Shown here in pieces: positions 17,400 through 26,054 of a stretch of DNA of 64,000 bases. The DNA is from Betaproteobacteria bacterium (lineage in GTDB: Bacteria; Pseudomonadota; Gammaproteobacteria; Burkholderiales; SG8-39), in the NCBI GenBank assembly GCA_016713125.1, contig JADJPT010000001.1:310001-374000 (forward strand). The letters are read 5' to 3'. A program made the position numbers and the translations under genes. The notes under the pieces are model-generated. The model saw only the letters and a program-made list of their open reading frames with translations. It did not search any database and had not been told where the DNA came from. How positions within the stretch are numbered: the first letter of the stretch is position 1; each line of letters starts with the position of its first letter.

Positions 17400-17837
17400 A
17401 TGACGAAGCACTGCCTGCTGATTGCGGCGCTTGCTTTCGGCGCCGCCGCCAATGCCGCCGAGTTCCGTTCGGTGGGGGAGGGGGCGGCGGTGATGTACGA
17501 CGCGCCCTCCAAGGCTGCGACGCCGCTGTTCGTCGCTTCGCGCCTGTACCCGCTGGAGGTGATCGTCAACCTCGAAGCCTGGGTGAAGGTGCGCGATCAC
17601 ACCGGCACCCTGTCCTGGGTGGAGAAGAAGTCGCTTTCCGAGCGGCGCATGCTGATCGTCACGGCACCGATGGTCGAGGCGCGCGCGCGCGCCGAGGAGT
17701 CCGCCCCGGTGTCCTTCCAGGCCACGCAGAACGTGGCGCTCGAACTGGTCGAGATCGCGCAGGGCGGCTGGGTGCGCGTGCGCCACGCCGACGGCGCCAG
17801 CGGCTACCTGCGCAGCAACCAGGTCTGGGGCCTGTAA
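17400..17837 (+). CDS. periplasmic bacterial SH3-domain protein
   Basis: The 145-residue protein has a signal peptide (cleavage near NAA-EF) and two SH3b-like halves: AAVMYDAPSKAATPLFVASR...VKVRDHTGTLSWV, and an equivalent near the C-terminus (ALELVEIAQGGWVRVRHADG...GYLRSNQVWGL). SH3b domains often bind cell wall or protein partners. It sits between secB and gpsA, seven bases before gpsA, a conserved arrangement. No enzymatic motif is seen. Confidence 0.8.
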   Translation: MTKHCLLIAALAFGAAANAAEFRSVGEGAAVMYDAPSKAATPLFVASRLYPLEVIVNLEAWVKVRDHTGTLSWVEKKSLSERRMLIVTAPMVEARARAEESAPVSFQATQNVALELVEIAQGGWVRVRHADGASGYLRSNQVWGL

Positions 17838-17844
17838 GCCGGCC

Positions 17845-18861
17845 ATGAAGATCGCGGTGCTCGGCGCCGGCGCCTGGGGCACCGCGCTCGCCATCAGCCT
17901 GGCACCGCGCCACGACGCGACCCTGTGGGCGCGCGATGCGCGGCAGGCGGCCGCGCTCGCCGCGGAACGCCGCAATGCGCGCTACCTGCCCGGCATCGAA
18001 CTGCCCGCGCGCCTCGCGGTCAGCGCCGACCTCGGCGCCGCGCTCGCCGGCTGCGAACTCGCCGTGCTGGCCATGACCGTGGCCGGGCTGCGCGGCCTGG
18101 CGACCCAGGTGCGCGCACTGGCGCCTGCGCTGCCCTTGGTCTGGCTGTGCAAGGGGTTCGAGGAAGGCAGCGGCCTGCTGCCGCACCAGGTGATCGAAGC
18201 CGTGTATGCGGGGGCGCCGCAGGGCGGTGCTGCGCCACCCTGCGGCGCACCGGCCTACGGCGCACTCTCCGGCCCCTCGTTCGCACAGGAGGTCGCGCAG
18301 GGCCTGCCCTGTGCGCTGACCCTTGCCGCGCGTGACCTGGATTTCGCGCGCGACACGGCCTCGGCCCTGCACGGCGGGCGCCTGCGCGTGTACTACACGG
18401 GCGATCTGGTCGGCGTGGAGATCGGCGGTGCGGTGAAGAACGTGCTGGCCATCGCGGTGGGCATTTCGGACGGCTTGGGTCTGGGACAGAACGCGCGCGC
18501 CGCGCTGGTGACGCGCGGCCTGGTCGAACTGCAGCGACTGGGCGCGGCGATGGGCGCGCAGCCGGAAACGGTGATGGGCCTGACCGGCGCCGGCGACCTG
18601 ATCCTCACCGCCACCGGCGACCTGTCGCGCAACCGGCGCGTCGGCCTGGAGCTCGCGCAGGGCAGGACCCTAGAGGCCATCCTCGGCGGTCTGGGCCACG
18701 TGGCCGAGGGCGTGCGCTCGGCGCGCGAAGTGGCCAAGCTGGCCGAGGCGCATGGCGTCGAGATGCCGATCTGCCGTGCCGTGGGAGCCGTGCTCGCCGG
18801 CAAGCTCACCGCGCAGGCGGGCCTGGAAGCGCTGCTGTCGCGCGATCCGCGCGCAGAGTAG
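17845..18861 (+). CDS. gpsA: glycerol-3-phosphate dehydrogenase [NAD(P)+]
   Basis: GpsA reduces dihydroxyacetone phosphate to sn-glycerol 3-phosphate for phospholipid synthesis. The 338-residue protein has the nucleotide-binding GAGAWGTALA at its N-terminus, WLCKGFEEGSG, SGPSFAQEVAQGLPCA and the catalytic Lys region GAVKNVLAIAVG. The segment LTGAGDLILTATGDLSRNR is also typical. The gene ends the rhodanese-grxC-secB-SH3-gpsA block and is followed by structured non-coding sequence. Confidence 0.97.
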   Translation: MKIAVLGAGAWGTALAISLAPRHDATLWARDARQAAALAAERRNARYLPGIELPARLAVSADLGAALAGCELAVLAMTVAGLRGLATQVRALAPALPLVWLCKGFEEGSGLLPHQVIEAVYAGAPQGGAAPPCGAPAYGALSGPSFAQEVAQGLPCALTLAARDLDFARDTASALHGGRLRVYYTGDLVGVEIGGAVKNVLAIAVGISDGLGLGQNARAALVTRGLVELQRLGAAMGAQPETVMGLTGAGDLILTATGDLSRNRRVGLELAQGRTLEAILGGLGHVAEGVRSAREVAKLAEAHGVEMPICRAVGAVLAGKLTAQAGLEALLSRDPRAE

Positions 18862-18864
18862 TAT

Positions 18865-18880
18865 TTGCCGATTCCGGCAA
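18865..18880. other. short hairpin after gpsA
   Basis: TTGCCG (18865-18870) and CGGCAA (18875-18880) form a six-base stem with a four-base loop, directly before the dispersed repeat. It has no T-run, so termination is uncertain. Confidence 0.35.
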
Positions 18881-18937
18881 GTCAATTGACCTAAACACCG
18901 CTCCAGGAGCGGGTTTCGTGAAATAAAGTTCAACTTT
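18881..18937 (+). repeat. intergenic structured repeat, copy 1
   Basis: This block between the converging gpsA and trmL genes matches the reverse complement of 55200-55259 at about four in five positions. Shared blocks, in order, are CAATTGAC, CCGCTCCAG, GCGGGTTTC, GAAAT and AAAGTT-N-AACTTT. It has three nested symmetries: palindrome GTCAATTGAC (18881-18890), a CCGCTCC/GGAGCGG hairpin (18899-18913) and AAAGTTCAACTTT (18925-18937). The rest of 18938-19015 shows nothing further. Not a repeat class I recognise. Confidence 0.75.
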
Positions 18938-19015
18938 ACTGGTGGCGGCGCAGCCTCCGGTGATCAGGCTTTCCACCGCACGAATCCGAAATCCGGCGTT
19001 GCCGCAGTTGATCCC

Positions 19016-19483
19016 TCAGCCGGCAGCCCCCGCAAACCCCAGCTGCCTCCATGCCTCATACACCGTCACCGCCACCGCATTCGACAGATTCAGGCTGCGG
19101 TTTCCGGGCCGCATCGGCACCCGCAGGCGGCGCTCTTGCGGAAACTCCGCGACGATTTCCTCCGGCAGTCCGCGCGTCTCGCAGCCGAACACGAACACGT
19201 CCTCGTCGACATACGCCGTTTCGGTGTGGTGCGTGCCGCCTTTGGTGGTGAGCGCGTACATGCGGCGCGCGCCGAGCGCCGCCTTGCAGTCCGGCCAGTC
19301 CTTGTGCACCTGCATCTGCGCGTACTCGTGGTAGTCGAGGCCGGCGCGGCGCAGCTGGGCGTCATCCAGGCTGAACCCCAGCGGTTCGACCAGGTGCAGT
19401 TGCGCGCCGGTGTTGGCGGCCAGGCGTATGACGTTGCCGGTGTTGGGCGGGATCTCGGGGTGGACGAGCACGATGTGCAGCAT
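19016..19483 (-). CDS. trmL: tRNA (cytidine(34)-2'-O)-methyltransferase TrmL
   Basis: TrmL is a SPOUT methyltransferase that 2'-O-methylates the wobble base of tRNA-Leu. The 155-residue protein has the N-terminal PEIPPNTGNVIRLAANTG, the SAM-knot motifs VFGCETRGLP, LRVPMRPGNRSLNLSNAVA and the C-terminal EAWRQLGF. The length is typical of the minimal TrmL (YibK). It lies 17 bases after comF on the same strand. Confidence 0.95.
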   Translation of the reverse strand: MLHIVLVHPEIPPNTGNVIRLAANTGAQLHLVEPLGFSLDDAQLRRAGLDYHEYAQMQVHKDWPDCKAALGARRMYALTTKGGTHHTETAYVDEDVFVFGCETRGLPEEIVAEFPQERRLRVPMRPGNRSLNLSNAVAVTVYEAWRQLGFAGAAG

Positions 19484-19500
19484 GGCTTGCGGCCTTTCAC

Positions 19501-20237
19501 TCAGTGCGAGGGTTCGGGGGTGCGCGCGACCACCCAGTTGACCACGCGCACGGCGCCGGCGGCCTTCAGTGTGGCGGCGAGTTCGGCGAGCGTGGCGCCA
19601 CTGGTCATGACGTCGTCGACCACCGCCACGCGCAGGCCCCGCACGGGGGCTGTGCAGGCGAAGGCGCCGCGCAGGTTGCGGCGGCGCGCGGCGAGTTCGA
19701 GCCCGGATTGCGGCGGCGTGTCGCGCAGGCGCTCGCAGGCGGCGGGTTCCAGCCTGACGTTGAGTCCGGCACAGGCGAGGCGGGCGATCTCCAGCGCGTG
19801 GTTGTAACCGCGTTCGGTCAGGCGCGCACGGTGCAGGGGCACGGGCAGGGCGAGGTCGACGTCGGCCGCCGCGCTGCCGGCCAGGCGCGCGGCGAGTTCC
19901 GCCCCGAACAGGTGCGCGAGCGCGAGCTCGCCGCGGAACTTCAGCGATTGCAGCAGCACATCGGCAGGGAAATCGTAGACGTACACCGCGCAGGTGGCGT
20001 CATAGGGCGGTGATTCGGCCACGCAGCGCCCGCATTGCGCACCGGGCGGCGTGCCGGCGGCCAGCGGCAGGGCGCAGCGCGCGCAACAGCTCGCCGGCAG
20101 GCGCTAGCAGTTCGGCATGGCGGGGGGGCGCACAGCAGGCCGTCCCCGCTCGCGCCGCGGCACAGGCGGCAGCGCCCGCCGAACAGGCGTGCGGCCAGGG
20201 TGTCGAATGCCCGGGGAATGCTGCGACCGATTCGCAT
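19501..20237 (-). CDS. comF: ComF family protein (at least two frameshifts)
   Basis: ComF proteins combine a zinc ribbon with a phosphoribosyltransferase fold and assist DNA uptake or its DNA processing. Here the N-terminus (RLFGGRCRLCRGASGDGLLCAPC) gives the first Cys pairs. A G7 run at 20122-20128 and another break near 20080 split the frame. Reading across them continues with GAQCGRC then AESPPYDATCAVYVYDFP. The PRTase part (VPLHRARLTERGYNHALEIA, VAVVDDVMTSGATLAEL) is intact. About 245 residues in total. Confidence 0.87.
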
Positions 20238-20371
20238 GGCGAAAGATTATGCGCGCGGCGCGCCGCGACCGGCCTGCCGGGCCGCGCCTCGGTTGACGCT
20301 CGCGCATGGCGCCGCGCAGAATCGCCCCCTTTGCCCGCGCCCGACACGGCGACATTACGAGGAAACGAACC

Positions 20372-21728
20372 ATGTGGACCATCGCCAAGCTCTCCGCCGA
20401 TCTCGCCGCGGGGCGCACCACGAGCCGCAAGCTGGTCGAGGAGGCGCTGGCGCGCATCGCCGATCCGGCCGGCGAGGGTGCGCGTGCCTTCATCAAGGTC
20501 TACGCCGACACGGCGCGTGCCGAGGCCGACCTCTCCGACAAGCTGCGCGCCGCGGGCACGTTGCGCTCGGCGGTCGAGGGCATACCGATTGCCGTGAAGG
20601 ACCTCTACGACGTGGCCGGCGACGTCACGCGCGCGGGCTCGAAGGCGCTGGCCGACGCGCCGCCGGCGAAAGCCGACGCGCCGGCCGTGGCGCGGCTGCG
20701 CGGCGCCGGCGCGATCATCGTCGGGCGCAACAACATGGTGGAGTTCGCGTTCGGTGGCGTGGGTCTGAACCCGCATTACGGATCGCCGAAGAATACCTGG
20801 GACCGCAAGACCGGACGCGTATCGGGCGGCTCGTCCTCGGGCGGCGGCGTGTCGGTGGCCGACGGCATGGTGGCGATGGCCCTGGGCTCGGACACGCGGC
20901 TCGATCCGCCTGCCTTCGGCCCTGTGCGGGGTGACGGGCTACAAGCCCACCGCCAGCCGCATCCCGCGCGACGGCGCCTTCCCGCTGTCCTATACCCTGG
21001 ATTCGGTCGGCCCGCTGGCGAACTCGGTGGATTGCTGCGCGACCTGGGATGCCATCCTCGCCGCCGAGACGGTGCGGGCCCTGCCCGTGCTGCCGCTGCG
21101 CGGCCTGCGCCTGATGGTGCCCAGGTGCAGCCTGTTCGACGATCTGGACAGCGAAGTCGCGGCGGCCTTCGAACGCGCCGTGGCGGCGCTCTCCAAGGCC
21201 GGCGCACTGGTCACCGAAGTCGACGCGCCCCTGTTCACCAGGGCACAGGAACTGTTCAAGGGCGGCGGCTTCGCCGGACCCGAGGCCTTGCAGATCCATC
21301 GCGCGCTGCTGGAGAAGAAATCCGCGTCGTACGACCCGCGCGTGTCCAAGCGCATCGTGCTGGGCAAGGACTTCACGGCCGCCGACTACATACAGCTGGG
21401 CTTCGACCGTGCGGCCCTGCTGCGCGATGCTGCGGCGCTGTGCACGCCCTACGACGCCATGCTCTACCCGACCGCGGCTGCGGTCGCGCCGAGCCTCGCC
21501 GAGGCTGACAAGAGCGACGACGATTATTTCCGCATCAACATGCGCCTGCTGCGCAACACCGGCCTGGGCAACATTCTCGACGGTTGCGGCATCAGCCTGC
21601 CCTGCCAGGCGCCGGGCGAGCCGCCCGTGGGCCTCTCGGTGGCCGGTCTGGCCGGACAGGACCGCCACGTGCTGGCGGTGTCGCGCGCGATCGAAGCGGG
21701 TCTCGCCGCGATCACGCAGAGGGGCTGA
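20372..21728 (+). CDS. amidase signature family hydrolase (one frameshift)
   Basis: The roughly 452-residue enzyme has the amidase Ser-cisSer-Lys triad: Lys in IPIAVKDLYDVAG, Ser in SGGSSSGGGVSVADG, and the nucleophile region GSDT-GSIR. The frame breaks in that last motif (about 20896), where two G are missing. Restoring them gives GSDTGGSIRLPSALCGVTGY. The start at 20372 is preceded by GAGGA. Family members hydrolyse amides including glutamyl-tRNA, urea derivatives and nitrile-derived amides. The substrate here is unknown. A lone GatA without GatB or GatC is unlikely to act on tRNA. Confidence 0.85.
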
Positions 21729-21731
21729 ACG

Positions 21732-22784
21732 CTGGCCGCCGCCGGCCAGCGCGGGCTGTCCCCGGACGCGGCGCTGGATGCGCGCCTGGCGCGGCGCCGC
21801 TTCGCGCGCGCCGCGGCCACGTATGCCGAGGCCGCGCGACTGGAGCAGGAGGTCGGCGCGCGCATGCTCGAACGGCTCGATTACGTGAAGCTCGCGCCGC
21901 GACTTATCGTCGATGCAGGCAGCGGGCCTGCGCGCGAGGCGCAGGCGCTGCGGCAACGCTACCCCGGCGCGCGTCTGCTGGCCGTGGACCATGCGCTACC
22001 GATGCTGCGCGAGGCTCGGCCATCGGGTTTGGGCGCCCGGGTAAGCCGGCTGCTGGGCCGCGCCGGCGTACAGCCGCTGTGCGCGGACCTGCAGGCGTTG
22101 CCGCTGGCCGCGGGCTGTGCGCAACTGCTGTGGTCGAACATGGCCCTGCACTGGATGCGCGAGCCGCGCGCCGCGCTGGCCGAGTTCCATCGCGTGCTGG
22201 CGCCCGGCGGACTGCTGATGTTCAGCACGCTTGGGCCGGACACCCTGAAGGAACTGCGAGCGGCGTTCGCTTCGGTCGACGGCTACGCGCACGTGAACAG
22301 CTTCGTCGACATGCACGACCTGGGCGACCAGCTCGGCGCGGCCGGTTTCACGGCGCCGGTGATGGACGCGGAGACCATCACGCTGACCTATGCCGACGTT
22401 GCCGGCCTGATGCGCGACCTGCGCGGCAGCGGACAGGCCAATTGCCTGGCGGGCCGTGTGCGCACACTGTACGGGCCGCGGCGTTGGGCGCGCATGTGCG
22501 AAACACTGGCCGGCTTCGTGCGCGAGGGCCGCCTGCCGGCCACGGCCGAGGTGGTCTACGGCCATGCCTGGCGCGAGGCGCCGCGCCAGAGTGCCGACGG
22601 TCGTGCCATCGTGAATTGTGATACCTTAGCGCGGCTTTTTCCGGAGCAATCCGCGATAGCGCGCCCAGCATGGACTATCCCCGTCAGGAGCTCGCGTTCA
22701 GGAGTCAGGCCGAAGGATTCGACCTGCTCCTCAAGCGCAACTGCTCGATTTCTCCTGCGGGACTGGCCCTGGCCTACGCCGTGA
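21732..22784 (+). CDS. bioC: malonyl-ACP O-methyltransferase BioC-like (unusual start, extended 3' end)
   Basis: BioC methylates malonyl-ACP at the start of biotin synthesis. The SAM-binding site (LIVDAGSGPARE) and WSNMALHWMREPRAALAEFHRVLAPGGLLMFSTLG with LGDQLGAAGF are clear. The conserved N-terminus RRRFARAAATYAEAARLEQEV lies before the first ATG (21864), in frame with no ATG/GTG/TTG. CTG at 21732 has AGAGGGG seven bases before it, so a CTG start (or misread ATG) is likely. At the other end the frame runs 115 bases into the next gene. Family length suggests an end near 22612-22621 after a small indel. Confidence 0.8.
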   Translation: MAAAGQRGLSPDAALDARLARRRFARAAATYAEAARLEQEVGARMLERLDYVKLAPRLIVDAGSGPAREAQALRQRYPGARLLAVDHALPMLREARPSGLGARVSRLLGRAGVQPLCADLQALPLAAGCAQLLWSNMALHWMREPRAALAEFHRVLAPGGLLMFSTLGPDTLKELRAAFASVDGYAHVNSFVDMHDLGDQLGAAGFTAPVMDAETITLTYADVAGLMRDLRGSGQANCLAGRVRTLYGPRRWARMCETLAGFVREGRLPATAEVVYGHAWREAPRQSADGRAIVNCDTLARLFPEQSAIARPAWTIPVRSSRSGVRPKDSTCSSSATARFLLRDWPWPTP

Positions 22785-23158
22785 TCGCGTTTGTGACGGT
22801 GCTGATCGCGACGGTTTTCGCGATGCTGGGCGCCTGGCTGGTGGTGCCGTTCGCCGGGCTGGAGTTGGTGTTGCTGGGTATCGCATTTGCAGTGAACGGC
22901 CGCCATGCCGCGGACTACGAGCGCATCGCGCTCGGCGCCGGCGGGCTGACGGTGGAAGTATGCGTATCGGATACGGTGCGCCGCCACGAGTTCGATCCTG
23001 CTCGGGCGAGCGTGAAGCTGGATTGGGAAGGACGCAGCGCCCGCGTGGTGCTGCAGTCCGCGGGCTGCAAGCTCGAGATCGGCCGCCACCTGCACCAGCA
23101 GGCGCGGCGCGAACTGGCAGGCGAGCTGGGCGCAAGGTTACGGAACTTGGGAATCTGA
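22670..23158 (+). CDS. DUF2244 membrane protein
   Basis: The 162-residue protein has two adjacent membrane helices (about residues 32-54 and 58-78) and a C-terminal soluble domain typical of DUF2244. It begins the oxidase cluster, ten bases before coxB, as it commonly does in alpha- and betaproteobacteria. A role in cytochrome oxidase assembly is inferred from that position only. Confidence 0.8.
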   Translation: MDYPRQELAFRSQAEGFDLLLKRNCSISPAGLALAYAVIAFVTVLIATVFAMLGAWLVVPFAGLELVLLGIAFAVNGRHAADYERIALGAGGLTVEVCVSDTVRRHEFDPARASVKLDWEGRSARVVLQSAGCKLEIGRHLHQQARRELAGELGARLRNLGI

Positions 23159-23168
23159 GAGGGTGAGC

Positions 23169-24323
23169 ATGCAACAGAAGTCGGCGGTAAAGCCCGGGAC
23201 GGCGGCACTTCGCTACTGGGCGCTGGCGGCGGGGGTGTTCGCCCTCGCAGCAGCGGGCGGCGCGCATGCGCTGGAATGGAACCTGCAGGTTCCGGTGACC
23301 AAGATCGCCGAGGACGTTCACACCCTGCACGAGTACGTGATGCTGCTCTCGGTGGTGATCTTCATCGGCGTGTTCGGGGTGATGTTCTATTCGGTGTTCG
23401 CTCACCGCAAGTCGAAGGGCGCCAAACCGGCCAACTTCCACGAGAACACCACGGTCGAGGTGATCTGGACCGTGATCCCGCTGCTGCTGCTGATCCTGAT
23501 CGTGTGGCCCGCCACCAAGGTCGTGATCGCGCAGAAGGACACCACCAACTCCGACCTGACCATCAAGGTCACCGGCATGCAGTGGAAGTGGGGCTACGAC
23601 TACATCAAGGGCGAAGGCGAGGGCATCACCTTCGTCTCGCAGCTGGCAACGCCGCGCGATCAGATCGACGGCACGGCCGCCAAGGGCGAGAACTACCTGC
23701 TCGAAGTCGACAAGGAAATGGTCGTGCCGGTCGGCAAGAAGGTGCGCATCCTGACCACCGCCGCCGACGTGATCCACGCCTGGTGGATCCCGGCGTTCGG
23801 CGCCAAGCAGGACGCCATTCCCGGTTTCATCCGTGACACGCACTTCAAGGCCGAGAAAACCGGCGTCTACCGCGGTCAGTGCACCGAACTGTGCGGCAAG
23901 GACCACGGCTTCATGCCCATCGTCGTGCGTGTGGTCAGCGCCGAGGATTACACCAAGTGGGTGGGCGAGCAGGCAAAACTGGCCGCCGCCAACGCCGACG
24001 ACCCGACCAAGACCTACACTCTTGACGAGTTGAAGGCTCGCGGCGAGAAGCTGTACGCCTCCAACTGCGTGGCCTGCCATCAGGCCACCGGCAAGGGCGC
24101 GCCGCCGGCCTTCCCGGCGCTGGACGGATCCAAGCTGGTCAACGGACCGAAAAATGACCAGATCGCCCTGGTGCTGAACGGCAAACCGGGCACCGCCATG
24201 GCCGCCTTCGGCAAGCAGCTCAACGACACCGAGCTCGCGGCCGTCCTCACCTACACGCGCAACACCTGGGGCAACAAGGCCGGCGAAGTTCAGCCCGCCG
24301 AAGTCAAGTCCCTGCGCAAGTAA
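23169..24323 (+). CDS. coxB: cytochrome c oxidase subunit II with C-terminal cytochrome c domain
   Basis: Subunit II takes electrons from cytochrome c at the CuA site. After a signal segment and two membrane helices, the cupredoxin domain shows the CuA ligands His (VIHAWW), Cys-X3-Cys with His and Met (CTELCGKDHGFM). A further domain from about residue 280 carries CVACH with a distal Met (GTAMAAFG), so a c-type heme is fused (caa3-like). GAGAGG at 23157-23162 favours the ATG at 23169 over the GTG at 23163. Confidence 0.95.
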   Translation: MQQKSAVKPGTAALRYWALAAGVFALAAAGGAHALEWNLQVPVTKIAEDVHTLHEYVMLLSVVIFIGVFGVMFYSVFAHRKSKGAKPANFHENTTVEVIWTVIPLLLLILIVWPATKVVIAQKDTTNSDLTIKVTGMQWKWGYDYIKGEGEGITFVSQLATPRDQIDGTAAKGENYLLEVDKEMVVPVGKKVRILTTAADVIHAWWIPAFGAKQDAIPGFIRDTHFKAEKTGVYRGQCTELCGKDHGFMPIVVRVVSAEDYTKWVGEQAKLAAANADDPTKTYTLDELKARGEKLYASNCVACHQATGKGAPPAFPALDGSKLVNGPKNDQIALVLNGKPGTAMAAFGKQLNDTELAAVLTYTRNTWGNKAGEVQPAEVKSLRK

Positions 24324-24351
24324 TCGAACAGAACGAGATCCGGAGAAGCCC

Positions 24352-25938
24352 ATGAGCGCTGTCCTCGACACCCACGGTCACGACGACCACCACCATCACG
24401 CCCCCAGCGGCATGATGCGCTGGATCAGCACGACCAACCACAAGGACATCGGCACGATGTACCTGTGGTTCAGCTTCGCGATGTTCATGGTCGGTGGCGT
24501 GATGGCCCTGGTCATCCGCGCCGAGCTGTTCCAGCCCGGCCTGCAGGTCGTGAATCCCGAGTTCTTCAACTCGATGACCACCATGCACGGCCTGATCATG
24601 GTGTTCGGCGCGATCATGCCCGCCTTCGTCGGCTTCGCGAACTGGCTGATCCCGATGCAGATCGGCGCGCCCGACATGGCGTTCGCGCGCATGAACAACT
24701 GGTCGTTCTGGATCCTGCCGTTCGCCGGTTCGCTGCTGATCATCTCCTTCTTCGTGCCCGGCGGCGCGCCCGGCGTGGGCTGGACGATGTACGCGCCGCT
24801 GACCTCGCAGATGGGCATGGGCATGGACCTGACCATCTTCGCGGTGCACCTGCTGGGCATGTCCTCGATCATGGGTTCGATCAACATCGTGACCACGGTG
24901 CTGAACATGCGCGCCCCGGGCATGACGCTGATGAAGATGCCGCTGTTCTGCTGGACCTGGCTGATCACCGCGTACCTGCTGATCGCCTCGATGCCGGTTC
25001 TCGCCGGCGCCGTGACCATGACGCTGACCGACCGCCATTTCGGCACCTCGTTCTTCAACGCGGCCGGCGGCGGCGATCCGGTGCTCTACCAGCACATCTT
25101 CTGGTTCTTCGGCCACCCCGAGGTGTACATCATCATCCTGCCGGCCTTCGGCGTGATCTCGCAGATCATCCCGGCCTTCTCGAGGAAGCCTCTGTTCGGC
25201 TACGCATCGATGGTGTACGCCACGGCCTCGATCGCGATCCTCTCGTTCATCGTCTGGGCGCACCACATGTACACGGTCGGCATGCCGGTCACCGGCCAGC
25301 TGTTCTTCATGTACGCCACGACGCTGATCGCGGTGCCGACGGCGGCCAAGATCTTCAACTGGCTGGCCACCATGTGGCGCGGCTCGCTGACCTTCGAGAC
25401 GCCGATGCTGTTCGCGCTCGGCTTCCTGTTCCTGTTCACGATGGGCGGCTTCTCGGGCCTGGTGCTGTCGATGGCGGCGGTCGACATCCAGCTGCACGAC
25501 ACCTACTACGTGGTGGCGCACTTCCACTACGTGATGGTGGCCGGCGCCCTGTTCACGGCCTTCGCCGGCATCTACTTCTGGTTCCCCAAGTGGACCGGCA
25601 AGATGTATGACGAGACGCTGGGCAAGTGGCACTTCTGGCTGTCGATGATCTTCTTCAACATCACGTTCTTCGTGCAGCACTTCTCGGGCCTGGCCGGCAT
25701 GCCGCGGCGCATCCCCGATTATCCGCTGATGTTCGAGACCTGGAACAAGATCAGCTCGATCGGCTCGTTCGGCTTCGGCCTGTCGCAGCTGCTGTTCCTG
25801 TACATCATCGTCAAGGCGATACGGAGCGGCGAGAAGGCCCCGGACAAGCCCTGGGAAGGTGCCGATTCGCTCGAGTGGACGCACCTGCCGACGCCGGCAC
25901 CGTACCATTCGTTCGAGACCCCGCCGGTCGTCAAGTGA
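24352..25938 (+). CDS. ctaD: cytochrome c oxidase subunit I
   Basis: The 528-residue, 12-helix subunit holds heme a, heme a3 and CuB. Ligands are visible in TTMHGLIM (heme a), FFGHPEVYI (CuB His, cross-linked Tyr and the D-channel Glu of A1-type oxidases), VWAHHMYTVG (CuB His pair) and VAHFHYV (hemes a3 and a). The K-channel Lys is in TAAKIFNW. The N-terminus is unusually His-rich (HGHDDHHHHAP). It is transcribed with coxB, 28 bases upstream. Confidence 0.98.
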   Translation: MSAVLDTHGHDDHHHHAPSGMMRWISTTNHKDIGTMYLWFSFAMFMVGGVMALVIRAELFQPGLQVVNPEFFNSMTTMHGLIMVFGAIMPAFVGFANWLIPMQIGAPDMAFARMNNWSFWILPFAGSLLIISFFVPGGAPGVGWTMYAPLTSQMGMGMDLTIFAVHLLGMSSIMGSINIVTTVLNMRAPGMTLMKMPLFCWTWLITAYLLIASMPVLAGAVTMTLTDRHFGTSFFNAAGGGDPVLYQHIFWFFGHPEVYIIILPAFGVISQIIPAFSRKPLFGYASMVYATASIAILSFIVWAHHMYTVGMPVTGQLFFMYATTLIAVPTAAKIFNWLATMWRGSLTFETPMLFALGFLFLFTMGGFSGLVLSMAAVDIQLHDTYYVVAHFHYVMVAGALFTAFAGIYFWFPKWTGKMYDETLGKWHFWLSMIFFNITFFVQHFSGLAGMPRRIPDYPLMFETWNKISSIGSFGFGLSQLLFLYIIVKAIRSGEKAPDKPWEGADSLEWTHLPTPAPYHSFETPPVVK

Positions 25939-26054
25939 CCGGCACGGGCAACGTTGTGGCACTCTCGAAGAACGCCCGTACCGGGCTGATCCTCGCTTCG
26001 GTGGCGCTCGTGTTCTTCCTTGGCATCGTCGCAAAATACTGGCTGCTCAGATGA
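25935..26054 (+). CDS. small cytochrome oxidase assembly-type membrane protein
   Basis: This 39-residue frame starts at a GTG overlapping the ctaD stop, or a 32-residue form starts at the GTG at 25956. It has a short charged leader with SKNARTG, one membrane helix (LILASVALVFFLGIVA) and KYWLLR. Its TGA overlaps the ctaG ATG. Tiny proteins of this pattern sit between ctaD and ctaG in many betaproteobacteria and are annotated as oxidase small assembly proteins. The coupled overlaps at both ends support it being real. Confidence 0.75.
   Translation: MTGTGNVVALSKNARTGLILASVALVFFLGIVAKYWLLR

Noticed and set aside
20372..21728. Calling the amidase GatA
   Set aside because: No GatB or GatC beside it, and the amidase signature is shared by many unrelated amide hydrolases.
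20372..22621. Amidase-BioC fusion, because both are in the same frame separated by one stop
   Set aside because: The families are unrelated, each has its own ribosome site, and the stop is followed by a plausible BioC start.
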